Assembly: GCA_001515955.1 (NCBI GenBank)
Contig: LOES01000103.1
Location: forward strand, 1 to 40,728
Origin: Clostridia bacterium BRH_c25
GTDB lineage: Bacteria; Bacillota_A; Clostridia; Lutisporales; Lutisporaceae
Length of the DNA stretch: 40,728 nt
Reading direction: 5' to 3'
The first letter of the stretch is position 1, and each line of letters opens with the position of its first letter. Shown piece after piece: positions 1 to 7,821 of the stretch. Below the pieces are notes generated by a model. That model did not search any database, had not been told where the DNA came from, and saw only the letters and a program-made list of their open reading frames with translations. Made by a program: the position numbers and the translations under genes.

Positions 1-1017
1 ATTGTTAACGCCCCAGATTTTAACGAAGGAACCATAAATCACCGTTCCATAAAACAGTATTATAACTGCCGTAAAAAGTGAACATAGTGCAAATGCACTC
101 CATTTGATCAATGGATTATTCAGTTTCGGCCTCTCATAAGAAGGCTTCCCTGTGACAGTCACATAGGACTTTCCGCTTACCCAGTACTTTTGGAGAAGGA
201 ATGCGGCAACAGTCGGCAACAAAAGCATTATGGAGATTACAGCACCTTTTTTCATGTCGTACATCCCGATTATTTCTACATATGATTGCACTACAAGCGT
301 ATTAAAGTTCCCACCGAGCACCATGGGATTGCTGAAATCCTGCAGAGATTGCACCATAACCAGCAAAAGCGCACTGGCGATCCCTGGAAAAGACAGCGGT
401 AATGTAACCGTTCTAAAAATCCTGCTTCTTTTTGCTCCCAGATTTAATGCTGCATCTTCTACTGAAGGATCAATGGCCTCAAGTATCCCCGACAATGTAA
501 GATATGCTATCGGAAAAAATGACATTACCTGAACAACCAATAGACTGTTAAAGCCATATATATTGACATCTTCCAGACCAAACAGCCCGTTTGTTATTAA
601 ACCGTTCCTTCCAAAAAGCATTATCATGGAAAGGGATAGAACAAAGGGTGGCGAAATGATAGGAAGCGTCGCCATCATTTTAAAAAATGTCTTGAATGGA
701 ATATCTATTCTGGTTATCGTATAGGCGTAAACATAACCGATAAACAATGAGATAACTGATACTGCCCCCGCCAAGCTCAAGCTGTTCATAAGACATTGCA
801 GATAATACTTGTTGCCAAGTACGCTGCGTATTGTCTCGAAGGACAACCTGCCATCACCGTCAGTTACGCTCATACTCAGAATCTTGTATAACGGATATAC
901 AATAAATAAAAATAAAAAGACGACTATAGTGATTATAATTGCAGACACAATGGGTTCTTTTCCGAAGGGGCTTAGCTTTGCAATTTTTGCTCTTAAACTG
1001 GTATTGCTGTTTTTCAT
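1..1017 (-). CDS. ABC transporter permease, AfuB/FbpB type (5' part; runs off the left edge)
   Basis: Inner-membrane permease of a binding-protein-dependent importer of the iron(III)/phosphonate/sugar-phosphate class. I translated the minus strand by hand: it is open from the ATG at 1017 to the window edge, 339 residues. There is a first membrane span near residues 20-42, several more hydrophobic spans, and the classic EAA loop (EDAALNLGAKRSRIF) that docks the ATPase. After about 270 residues a second set of spans begins, so this is the fused two-domain form, usually some 530-560 residues; the second half is missing here. An AAGGAGAA site lies 6 bases before the start. It follows the binding-protein gene on the same strand across a hairpin. 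The ATPase gene is presumably beyond the edge. The substrate cannot be read from the permease. Confidence 0.88.
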   Translation of the reverse strand, partial: MKNSNTSLRAKIAKLSPFGKEPIVSAIIITIVVFLFLFIVYPLYKILSMSVTDGDGRLSFETIRSVLGNKYYLQCLMNSLSLAGAVSVISLFIGYVYAYTITRIDIPFKTFFKMMATLPIISPPFVLSLSMIMLFGRNGLITNGLFGLEDVNIYGFNSLLVVQVMSFFPIAYLTLSGILEAIDPSVEDAALNLGAKRSRIFRTVTLPLSFPGIASALLLVMVQSLQDFSNPMVLGGNFNTLVVQSYVEIIGMYDMKKGAVISIMLLLPTVAAFLLQKYWVSGKSYVTVTGKPSYERPKLNNPLIKWSAFALCSLFTAVIILFYGTVIYGSFVKIWGVNN

Positions 1018-1037
1018 ATGCCATTCTCCTTGTATAA

Positions 1038-1073
1038 TTTCAGGGGTGCAAGTCGTACTTGACACCCCTGAAA
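1038..1073 (-). terminator. Intergenic stem-loop between binding protein and permease
   Basis: An inverted repeat of about 13-16 bp (one bulged base) sits between the binding-protein stop (1085) and the permease start (1017). On the minus strand it is not followed by a proper run of T, so it looks more like an mRNA-stabilising or partially terminating hairpin than a full terminator. Such hairpins commonly let the binding protein be made in excess over the membrane subunits. Confidence 0.6.
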
Positions 1074-1084
1074 AATCTTGATGA

Positions 1085-2170
1085 TTAATTGCTTGGGGTT
1101 GTAGCTATATCAGCGGTGAATTTTTCAACCAGTCTTTTTCTGTTTTCTCCTGCCCAAACGTTGTCATAATCGATAGTCTTGAGGTCCGCTAATGTTACAG
1201 CACCTTCCGGGGGCTTTGAATCTATATTGACAGGAAGTCTGTATGACTTTGTAACTGCCGACAATTCCTGTGCTTCTACATCTGTTATCCAGTCAATGAA
1301 CTTTCTGGCATTCTCTTCTTCCCCTGCAATACCTGTCTTTATGATAGATACTCCGCCGATTTCATATCCTGTTCCGTCATTCGGGAACTTAAGCTCAATG
1401 GGATACCCTTCTGAATTTCTTATTCTCAGGATATCATGGGCAAATGCCAAACCTATTGCGGCTTCGCCTATTGCTGCATTCTTGGCAGGTGCAGAGCCCG
1501 ATTTTGTGTACTGTATTACATTCTTATGAAGCTTTTTCATATACTCGAAAGCCGGTTCCTCATCTTTGAGCTGCACCATGGTGGCTAGTATGGTATAGGC
1601 AGTTCCTGAGGAGCCGGGATGCGCAACAGAAATCTGTTTTACAAATTCTGGCTTTAACAGATCCTCCCATGATTCCGGATAAGCAAGATTCTTCTTTTCA
1701 AACCATCCTCTGTTGCATGCAAAACCTATAGCTCCAACATAGATGGGAGACCAAAAGCCCTGCTTATCTCTGTAAGTTTCCGGTATCTTTGCTATATTTG
1801 CGGATTCATACTTTTCCAATAATCCTGCACTGCCGGCTGCAACATGAGTATCAGATGGGCCTCCGAACCATATGCTGGCCTGAGGATTGTCCTTTTCTGC
1901 AGTAACTCTTGCCATTATTTCTCCGGCTGATAACCTTACGTAATCTACCTTGATCCCGGTAGCTTTTGTAAAACCTTCAAGATACACCAGTATTTCAGCT
2001 TCGTCCAATGCTGAATACATGGTCAGGGTATCGGACTTGGGTTTCTGTGCTTCCTGTGGCGGCGCCTCGGCAGCAGCCGGAGCCTCAGTCTTGGCACATC
2101 CGGCAAAAGCAGCTGCCACCAGTATAAGAACTACGACCAGGCTTAATACTCTGAATAAACTTTTTTTCAT
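1085..2170 (-). CDS. Extracellular solute-binding lipoprotein, AfuA/FbpA family
   Basis: Captures substrate outside the membrane and hands it to the permease encoded next. The 361-residue protein begins with a lipoprotein signal (positive KK, hydrophobic core, lipobox AFAGC with the lipidated Cys25), then a short Ala/Pro/Glu-rich tether and a type II periplasmic-binding fold opening with LTMYSALDEAEI. Fold signatures include WFGGPSDTH, PESWEDLLKPEF and HPGSSGTAYT. Members of this family bind ferric iron, 2-aminoethylphosphonate or sugar phosphates, and I cannot tell which from sequence. A GGGGGA ribosome site precedes the ATG. It is flanked by a HAD phosphatase and a LacI-type regulator, which makes a phosphorylated organic substrate at least as likely as iron; that is inference. 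Confidence 0.88.
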   Translation of the reverse strand: MKKSLFRVLSLVVVLILVAAAFAGCAKTEAPAAAEAPPQEAQKPKSDTLTMYSALDEAEILVYLEGFTKATGIKVDYVRLSAGEIMARVTAEKDNPQASIWFGGPSDTHVAAGSAGLLEKYESANIAKIPETYRDKQGFWSPIYVGAIGFACNRGWFEKKNLAYPESWEDLLKPEFVKQISVAHPGSSGTAYTILATMVQLKDEEPAFEYMKKLHKNVIQYTKSGSAPAKNAAIGEAAIGLAFAHDILRIRNSEGYPIELKFPNDGTGYEIGGVSIIKTGIAGEEENARKFIDWITDVEAQELSAVTKSYRLPVNIDSKPPEGAVTLADLKTIDYDNVWAGENRKRLVEKFTADIATTPSN

Positions 2171-2206
2171 ATTATCCCCCTTTTCGTTATAGTGTTTTTA
2201 TTTTTA

Positions 2207-2223
2207 GATTACATCAAGTAATC
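2207..2223. promoter_or_regulatory. Short inverted repeat upstream of the binding-protein gene
   Basis: Perfect 6-bp arms GATTAC and GTAATC separated by 5 bases, 37 bases upstream of the binding-protein start and downstream of the HAD gene. It could be an operator or a weak hairpin. There is no T-run on either strand, so it is not a convincing terminator. Confidence 0.3.
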
Positions 2224-2271
2224 CAGAAACCTATAACTATACATTTATAATTGTACGGATAACGCCTCGGC

Positions 2272-2895
2272 TTACAGAATATTCTTCAGTTCCAAGAGAT
2301 AATCTATGGTTTTCATCTGGTATAATGCAAGAAAACCTTCTCTTGAATTCAACCCTGTCTTTCCGACAAAACCAATACCACATTCCTTTGCAAGCTCAGC
2401 ATCCTTTAAGGAATCGCCAACCAGTATTATTTCGTCCTTTTTTAGGCCATACTTATCACTGATGTATTCAACATGGCTTCTCCCTTTGGATAATCCTCCA
2501 CTAAAGCCCAATACTTCATCCATATTCAAACCCCTTGAGCTTAAATAATCCTCTATTACCTCCTTGAAGTTGTTCGAGGAGATAATTGTCATATATCCTT
2601 TTCCCCTTAGATATCCGATGGTTTCGATGGTATCATCGAAAAGTCTGTGTTCTTTGAAACTGTTCTTCTTTCGAGTCTCAAACTCGTCTACAGCAAGCTT
2701 GTTTCTTTCACAGTCACAAAACATCATCTCAATCTGCTTGCAAAAGGGGAGTCCTGAGGTCATTTTGTACAGCATTTTCCCATATTCCCTTGAAAGCTTG
2801 TAATGCTTCAGAATCACATCGGCTGCGATATCTGCCAGGTCCTCCATGGAGTCTACCAGGGTACCGTCAAAATCAAACAGAATAGCCTTTATCAA
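2272..2895 (-). CDS. HAD-family phosphatase
   Basis: Predicted cytosolic phosphomonoesterase of the haloacid dehalogenase superfamily, 207 residues. Motif I is DFDGTLVDS with nucleophile Asp8 and acid/base Asp10, motif II is the ISSNN segment, and motif IV is VGDSLKDAE. A helical cap lies between motifs I and II, giving a phosphoglycolate-phosphatase/beta-phosphoglucomutase-like architecture. The start is TTG at 2895, preceded by AAAGGGA at about 9 bases; an ATG just upstream is in another frame. It lies 96 bp downstream of the LacI-type regulator and upstream of the binding-protein gene on the same strand, so it may dephosphorylate the imported compound. The exact substrate is not determinable. 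Confidence 0.82.
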   Translation of the reverse strand: MIKAILFDFDGTLVDSMEDLADIAADVILKHYKLSREYGKMLYKMTSGLPFCKQIEMMFCDCERNKLAVDEFETRKKNSFKEHRLFDDTIETIGYLRGKGYMTIISSNNFKEVIEDYLSSRGLNMDEVLGFSGGLSKGRSHVEYISDKYGLKKDEIILVGDSLKDAELAKECGIGFVGKTGLNSREGFLALYQMKTIDYLLELKNIL

Positions 2896-2991
2896 TAAAC
2901 ATCGTCCCTTTCTTTACATTTGCAGCATTATTTCTACATTCAGTACTTCATTATGCAAAATGTATTTATTATGTCAAACGCCGCCAAAGCG

Positions 2992-3984
2992 TCAGAACTC
3001 ACTGCTTTCTCTAATAATAAGCTGGTAATCCAATATATTTTCCTCACACTGGGGATCCATTCCCTGGAGCATTCCCAGCATAATTTTCATTGATGTAGCA
3101 CCGATTTCATACTTAGGCTGATCGACTGTTGTCAATCTGGGCTTCACCAAGCTTGCTATGCCAATATTATCAAAGCCGGCAATCGATACTTCCTCCGGTA
3201 TTTTACAGCCCTTTTCCTTGGCAAATTCCAAAGCTCCTATAGCAGTCTCATCGTTATATACCACCACCGAAACCGGAACTTCAGTTCTTGAAAGTATTTC
3301 CCCCATTGATCTGTAACCGTCCTCCAAGGATGAATTATCCATGATTACCAGGCTGCTGTCATAATTCATATTCTGATCCTTCAAGGCTGCTTTGAAGCCT
3401 TTGAGTCTGTCCACTGCAATTTTGATATTCTGGGGACCTGCAATGTATGCTATTTTCTTGTGGCTGTTGTTTATCAGATGTTCGGTAATCTGATATGAAG
3501 CCCTGTAATCATCTACACGTACTGAGGGTATGTGTGAATCCTCTATGTAATCACTGACAAGAACTACCGGAACGATTTTATTGATTTCGATTATAATAGC
3601 CTCATCTATTCTGGGTGTGACAAAGATAACACCATCAGCTCTTTTCTCCCTCAAAGCCTTTATATAATCCATAGCCCTTTCGGGATTGCTTCCTGAGTTT
3701 CCTATAAGCAAACAGTAATCATTGCTGTAGGCCACATCCTCCATACCCTTGATCATCTCTGCAAGAACAGGATTGCAAATATCATGCAAAACCGTAATAA
3801 TTGTATTGGTTTTCCTTGTTCTGAAATTCCTGGCCAGTATGTTCGGTGAATACTCAAGCTGTTCTATGACTTTCATTACCTTGCCCCGGGTTTTTTCCGA
3901 AATAGGCCCATTATTATTTATTACTCGAGACACCGTTGCAGTTGAAACCTTCGCTTTTTTTGCGACTTCCTCTATTGTAGCCAT
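2992..3984 (-). CDS. LacI/GalR-family transcriptional regulator
   Basis: DNA-binding regulator of 330 residues. The N-terminal helix-turn-helix is typical (MATIEEVAKKAKVSTATVSR), followed by the hinge helix region and a periplasmic-binding-like sensor domain; ADGVIFV, VVYNDETAIGAL and VSIAGFDNI are conserved family blocks. Start ATG at 3984 with a GGGGAG site. It is the first gene of the minus-strand transport locus, and a palindromic operator-like site lies 34 bases upstream of its start, which suggests autoregulation. The effector is probably a sugar or sugar phosphate, as for most of the family, but this is inference. Confidence 0.93.
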   Translation of the reverse strand: MATIEEVAKKAKVSTATVSRVINNNGPISEKTRGKVMKVIEQLEYSPNILARNFRTRKTNTIITVLHDICNPVLAEMIKGMEDVAYSNDYCLLIGNSGSNPERAMDYIKALREKRADGVIFVTPRIDEAIIIEINKIVPVVLVSDYIEDSHIPSVRVDDYRASYQITEHLINNSHKKIAYIAGPQNIKIAVDRLKGFKAALKDQNMNYDSSLVIMDNSSLEDGYRSMGEILSRTEVPVSVVVYNDETAIGALEFAKEKGCKIPEEVSIAGFDNIGIASLVKPRLTTVDQPKYEIGATSMKIMLGMLQGMDPQCEENILDYQLIIRESSEF

Positions 3985-4017
3985 TTTTTTCTCCCCTGTT
4001 CAGTATTGTGCATCATA

Positions 4018-4033
4018 ATGTAATCGTTTACAT
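4018..4033. promoter_or_regulatory. LacI/CcpA-type operator (cre-like palindrome)
   Basis: Near-perfect 16-bp palindrome ATGTAATCGTTTACAT with the central CG typical of LacI-family operators. It also fits the Bacillus cre consensus WTGNAANCGNWNNCW at every defined position. It lies 34-49 bp upstream of the LacI-type gene. It could bind that regulator (autoregulation) or CcpA (carbon catabolite control). Confidence 0.65.
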
Positions 4034-4226
4034 TTTTGATGAAAATAAAACGCCATATGCATTGGCTTTACTTAGTTTACATACTATATTATGATAACAC
4101 TTTAACAAATAATAAATTTTAATCTGTTAATATATATTCTATAAATTTATCAAAATTCCTTCTTTATTTTTAATATTATAAAAATTTATACTATTATACT
4201 TTAATTATAGCATGACTCCAATTCTC

Positions 4227-4262
4227 AAAAAAAAAGAAAACACCACATTTAAGCAGTGTTTG
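4227..4262 (-). terminator. Intrinsic terminator of rnpB
   Basis: On the minus strand a 6-bp stem (AAACAC/GTGTTT, with further partial pairing) is followed by a run of T interrupted by one C. It is placed directly after the RNase P RNA 3' end. Confidence 0.6.
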
Positions 4263-4272
4263 TTTCGAATCT

Positions 4273-4640
4273 GAGTAAGTCTATAAGCCGGGTTCTGTAT
4301 TAGACGATCATCTATCTAGGCTTGACGTCACCGACAAGCTCAAGCGACCTTACCCGGAGACGGAACGGGCCGTTCCTGCCAAAGCTTGCGCTCTGACTGT
4401 CTCTCTATTTGGTCTTGCTCCAGGTGGGGTTTACATAGCCGGTTAGTTACCTAACCGCTGGTGAGCTCTTACCTCGCCTTTCCATCCTTGCGGCAGCCGG
4501 CCTAAGCCCGCTGCTTCGCGGTATATCTCTGTTGCACTTTCCTTGGAGTCGCCTCCACCGGGGATTACCCGGCACCCTGCCCTCTGGAGCCCGGACTTTC
4601 CTCGTATGCATTGCTGCACACGCGATCATCTGACTTACTC
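4273..4640 (-). ncRNA. rnpB: RNase P RNA (M1-type, bacterial)
   Basis: Catalytic RNA that removes 5' leaders from tRNA precursors. On the minus strand it shows the universal P4 5' element GAGGAAAGTCCGGGCTCC, the conserved CAGGGTGCCGGGTAA segment, AGAGCAAGACC-like J regions and a 3' end with ACAGAACCCGGCTTA. The terminal P1 helix is formed by GAGTAAGTC at 4640-4632 and GACTTACTC at 4281-4273, which sets both boundaries. Length is about 368 nt, normal for the class. Apparent reading frames of about 60 codons inside are not genes. Confidence 0.96.
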
Positions 4641-4684
4641 ATATATTCATTAAAATTTGTTGTTTTAATAATCACTAGATATTT

Positions 4685-4713
4685 ATTATATAGCCAAAGG
4701 ACCATACAGTCAA
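4685..4713 (-). promoter_or_regulatory. SigA-type promoter of rnpB
   Basis: Minus-strand TTGACT (4713-4708), a 17-bp spacer and TATAAT (4690-4685). The expected transcription start is near 4678, about 38 nt before the mature RNA, leaving a short leader. Confidence 0.6.
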
Positions 4714-4771
4714 CATGATATATATATCTAAAATGTAAATGTAATGTCAATTTCCCATATCAACATGGGTA

Positions 4772-5482
4772 TCACGGCTTAAAGAAATATAGCAGCCTTC
4801 CACAGCTTTGGCATCTCATATCAGAGCTGCCGCTTTTCAAGGCTTCATAATCCATACCCGGAACTTCCATTTTACAACCGCTGCACTTACGGTTTTCCAC
4901 CCGGGAAACAGGATCGGAATGTGCTTTTAATAATCTATTGTACATTTCGAAGCTTTCCTTATCAACTTGTTTTATTAAATCGTCAATTTGGGGATCCAGC
5001 TCCGATTTCTGTGCTTCCAGCTTCTCTATTGCCTTTTCGGTACCTTCCTTGCTGCTCAAATATTTTTTCTTTATGAATGCCATTCTTTTTTTTGTTTCTG
5101 CAAGCTCCTTATTGATATTATCCGCTTCATTAATAAGTGCCATTATGTCATTTTCCACCTCTTGTTTCTTCTCTTCAACCTTTTCAAGCTGTTTTTCAAT
5201 ACTTTCCAATTTTTTCACTGTGTCTGTTTCTCTGCTGAACTTGATTTCCTCACAGGCTTTCTTATTATAGTCCAGATTCTTTATTTCATTACTCCTGATT
5301 TCCTGCTGATAAGCGTTTTTCTTGAGTTTTTCCTCACATTTTGTATATTCCTCCCTGAGTCTCTGATATTCATCCTTCAGCTTTTTCAAATCCTTTGTCT
5401 CATGAAGCTCTTTTAGCCTCTTGCCAATGACATCCATTTCCTTATGCAAATCCTGCAGCTTGTAAAGTAATGGCAAATTCAT
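4772..5482 (-). CDS. C4-type zinc-ribbon coiled-coil protein
   Basis: A 236-residue protein. Residues 1 to about 180 are almost entirely charged heptad-type coiled coil (Lys/Glu/Leu rich). The C-terminus is a zinc ribbon with two CxxC pairs, CSGC and CQSC. This family (PF02591-like) is widespread and usually lies beside nif3 and trmK, as here; its biochemical role is poorly defined and nucleic-acid binding is the usual suggestion. The start was moved from a TTG at 5485 to the ATG at 5482 because AAGGAG lies 8 bases upstream of it. It is the third gene of the trmK-nif3 operon, 57 bp after nif3. Confidence 0.85.
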   Translation of the reverse strand: MNLPLLYKLQDLHKEMDVIGKRLKELHETKDLKKLKDEYQRLREEYTKCEEKLKKNAYQQEIRSNEIKNLDYNKKACEEIKFSRETDTVKKLESIEKQLEKVEEKKQEVENDIMALINEADNINKELAETKKRMAFIKKKYLSSKEGTEKAIEKLEAQKSELDPQIDDLIKQVDKESFEMYNRLLKAHSDPVSRVENRKCSGCKMEVPGMDYEALKSGSSDMRCQSCGRLLYFFKP

Positions 5483-5539
5483 CAAATCATCTCCTTGCCT
5501 TATTTTTTAAAAAATAAAATAGGAATAGTCGTGCTATTC

Positions 5540-6661
5540 CTATAAAACTTTCAGAATTTCAGTATTTGAACTTGATTCAACAACTTCCACATCAAGCTTC
5601 AATTCTTGAAATTTACCCTTCAAGTATTCAGTTATATACTTTATCATTATTTTCTCTGTGGCATAGTGGCCTGCATCAATTATGCACAGGCCCATTTCCA
5701 AAGCATCAAGAATCCCATGATACTGCATATCCCCTGTTACAAGCACATCTGCTCCGGCAAATCTGGCGTCATTAATGAACTTATTGCCCGAGCCGTTAAA
5801 TAGTGCAACCTTTTTTATCCTTCTGTCCGAGTCACCTGCAAATCTTACATGGTCGGCACCCAGCAGGGTTTTCACATTTTCCGCATAACTGGAGAGTGTG
5901 GTTTCATTCTCAAGCTCTGCAATTCTCCCCAGCCCCATTATCCGGCCTTCATTTTTTGTTTCATATATATCATAAGCTGCTTCTTCATATGGATGAGCTT
6001 TCAGCATCTCCCTTATCACTTTGTTCATGAGCTTCTCGGGGACTATCGTCTCCATCCTGAATTCCTCTGCACTCTCCAGGCTTCCTGGAGTGCCTATGAA
6101 GGGTTTTGCCCCCTCTTGAGGCTCGTAGGTTCCTATTCCCTTTGTCCTGAAGGTACAGCTGCTGTACTTGCCTATATAGCCTGCTCCTGCACTGCACATT
6201 GCGTTCATTACTTTATCTTCGTGTCCTGAAGGTACATAAACAACAAGCTTTAAAAGCTTCTCTCTGTATGTCTCTTCTATCACACCGGAGTTTAAAAAAC
6301 CCAGCTCTTTTGCAAATATATCATTCAAGCCTCCTGCTGCTATATCGTAATTGGTATGAAGGCAATACAGGGCTATGTTGTTCTTTATAAGACTTAAGAG
6401 CTTTCTGCCTGTGGCAGTATCTGAGTTTACCCTTTTTATTCCGTTAAAAATCAAGGGATGATGTAATATTATCATATCCACGCCCTTTTCCACAGCTTCT
6501 TCTACTACCCACTCCGGTGCATCCAGACATACCATCACCTTGTTTATTTTCTGCTTGCCGTCTCCCACAAGCAGGCCTACATTGTCCCAGCTTTCAGCAA
6601 GCCTCTTGGGAGCTAATTCATCCAATATACCGGCCACTGCCTGGCATTTTACCGTACCCAT
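5540..6661 (-). CDS. Nif3-like dinuclear metal-centre protein (YqfO family)
   Basis: A 373-residue member of the Nif3/YqfO family, often labelled GTP cyclohydrolase I type 2-like; the physiological reaction is not settled. Metal-ligand blocks are visible at both ends: ILHHPLIFNGIK near residue 65 and IDAGHYATEK near residue 325. The roughly 110-residue insert in the middle is the PII/CutA-like domain typical of the longer Firmicutes form, matching the usual length of about 370. Its ATG at 6661 overlaps the trmK stop by 13 bases, so the two are translationally coupled. Confidence 0.92.
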   Translation of the reverse strand: MGTVKCQAVAGILDELAPKRLAESWDNVGLLVGDGKQKINKVMVCLDAPEWVVEEAVEKGVDMIILHHPLIFNGIKRVNSDTATGRKLLSLIKNNIALYCLHTNYDIAAGGLNDIFAKELGFLNSGVIEETYREKLLKLVVYVPSGHEDKVMNAMCSAGAGYIGKYSSCTFRTKGIGTYEPQEGAKPFIGTPGSLESAEEFRMETIVPEKLMNKVIREMLKAHPYEEAAYDIYETKNEGRIMGLGRIAELENETTLSSYAENVKTLLGADHVRFAGDSDRRIKKVALFNGSGNKFINDARFAGADVLVTGDMQYHGILDALEMGLCIIDAGHYATEKIMIKYITEYLKGKFQELKLDVEVVESSSNTEILKVL

Positions 6662-7350
6662 CGTAATACCTCCATGTAGAAGTTCAGCAATTCATTGCAT
6701 TCTTCGGTTCTCTCCCTGCAGTTTTCTGTATCCGTGTTCTTCAGGGCAGCTATCACCTTTTTCAATTCACCTATTTTTTTATCTGCATATTCAGCAGCAA
6801 GAGGATGTTTTTTCTCTATTATTCTGTCGCCCATAAGCATGAGTCCATTTGCCTCTCTTGCTTCCCCCTCCGGTCTTGCCCAAAGCACCTCATATATTTT
6901 ATCCTGTTCTTTCACCAGTTCCTCATCTATTATATCAAAGCCATTATTAAAAAGCCATTTCCTTACCTTTTCCGAATCTCTCATTGGCTGGAGAACCAAG
7001 AGTCTGGCACTTTGTGCAACCTTGGTATCCTGCTCCAATATATCTGTTATGAGAATTCCTCCCATACCTGCAATAACAATAACTTCTACCTCTCCCGGCT
7101 TTATAACCCGGAGTCCGTTTCCCTGTCGCACACTTACCCTCGCTTCAACCCTATAGCTCTTGAGCCTTTTTTTTGATATTTCCACAGGGCCGCTATTCAC
7201 ATCAGTAGCGATAGCACTTATTATCCTGTTATTCTTTACCAGATATATGGGAAGATATGCATGGTCCGATCCAATATCAGCAAGGGTCTTGTAACCTTGT
7301 ATGCTGTCTGCTATAATTTTCAACCTGGGGGAAAGCATCAAATCCATCAT
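6649..7350 (-). CDS. trmK: tRNA (adenine(22)-N1)-methyltransferase TrmK
   Basis: SAM-dependent enzyme that makes m1A22 in certain tRNAs. The SAM site is ADIGSDHAYLPIYLV and the catalytic-region block is VIAGMGGILI; the C-terminal helical tail is typical. Length from 7350 is 233 residues, close to the roughly 238 of Bacillus TrmK. The frame stays open further upstream to 7494, but that would add 48 unrelated residues encoded by the short-repeat block at 7400-7450. The start MMDLMLSPRLK aligns with the family N-terminus (M-x-x-L-x-L-S-x-R-L), so I place the start at 7350; ATG 7338 is an alternative. First gene of the trmK-nif3-zinc-ribbon operon. Confidence 0.9.
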   Translation of the reverse strand: MMDLMLSPRLKIIADSIQGYKTLADIGSDHAYLPIYLVKNNRIISAIATDVNSGPVEISKKRLKSYRVEARVSVRQGNGLRVIKPGEVEVIVIAGMGGILITDILEQDTKVAQSARLLVLQPMRDSEKVRKWLFNNGFDIIDEELVKEQDKIYEVLWARPEGEAREANGLMLMGDRIIEKKHPLAAEYADKKIGELKKVIAALKNTDTENCRERTEECNELLNFYMEVLRWVR

Positions 7351-7399
7351 CCTAACTTTTTTGCCTCGTGCTGCGTGGAAACCGGGGTATTCCATGTAG

Positions 7400-7616
7400 G
7401 TACAGGTACGGATAACACGGAAAACACGGAAATTACACGGAATAACACGGTTATTTTTTAAATCTTGTATTGGTACATCCGTGAATATCGACACTTACTT
7501 TATTACCGAATACCTATTAAATGCCACCATATTTTCCCTCAGCCGTGTGTTTGGTGGAATTCAGTGTGTTCCGTGTTACCTGTTCCCCTCGCACCCCGCA
7601 CCTCGAACCTCGTGCC
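7400..7616. repeat. Short-repeat block with inverted arms (ACACGG / CCGTGT) and a GCACC/CCTCG tail
   Basis: Four copies of ACACGG at 7415, 7424, 7435 and 7445 (spacing 9-11 bp) form a left arm. Inverted copies (CCGTGT) occur at 7543 and 7571, so the two blocks can pair imperfectly around a roughly 90-bp AT-rich centre. Next comes a GC-rich simple-sequence tail at 7587-7616 built from GCACC and CCTCG units. Both kinds of short repeat recur in intergenic DNA of many unrelated bacteria. No coding potential is seen. Confidence 0.6.
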
Positions 7617-7693
7617 GGGAGATTTGAAAAATCTTCTTATTTATTATACTACACTTTATTGATTTTTTTATTATAAATTGAGAAAAATATCTT

Positions 7694-7769
7694 TATATTG
7701 AACGCACAAAAGTATTCCTCTTGGGCAAAGTGCGAATTCAATAACAATCAATGTAACATTTTGCGAAAT
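7694..7769. repeat. Intergenic element copy A (matches 25405-25480)
   Basis: This 76-nt stretch, upstream of the 63-aa gene, aligns in the same orientation with 25405-25480. My hand count is about three quarters identical positions with one 1-base gap. Shared blocks include TATATTG, GCACAAAA, TTGG, CGAATTC, ATAACA and GCGAAAT. Function is unknown; see findings. Confidence 0.5.
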
Positions 7770-7788
7770 TCGAATAAAAAGGTAAAAT
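7761..7788 (+). promoter_or_regulatory. Possible promoter of the 63-aa gene
   Basis: TTGCGA (7761), a 16-bp spacer and TAAAAT (7783-7788), 34 bases before the start codon. The match to SigA consensus is moderate. Confidence 0.35.
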
Positions 7789-7821
7789 GTTTTTCGCATA
7801 ATGTATTAGGGAGTGAAAAAT

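Noticed and set aside
4447..4750. Two minus-strand frames of about 60 codons
   Set aside because: They lie in the RNase P RNA and its promoter; the conserved RNA sequence explains the openness.
7411..7450. CRISPR array from the ACACGG repeats
   Set aside because: Units are 6-7 bp with 3-5 bp between them, far too short for repeat-spacer structure, and no cas genes are present.
7351..7494. N-terminal 48-residue extension of TrmK
   Set aside because: It is encoded by a short-repeat block, has no ribosome site at 7494, and the family N-terminus aligns with the start at 7350.
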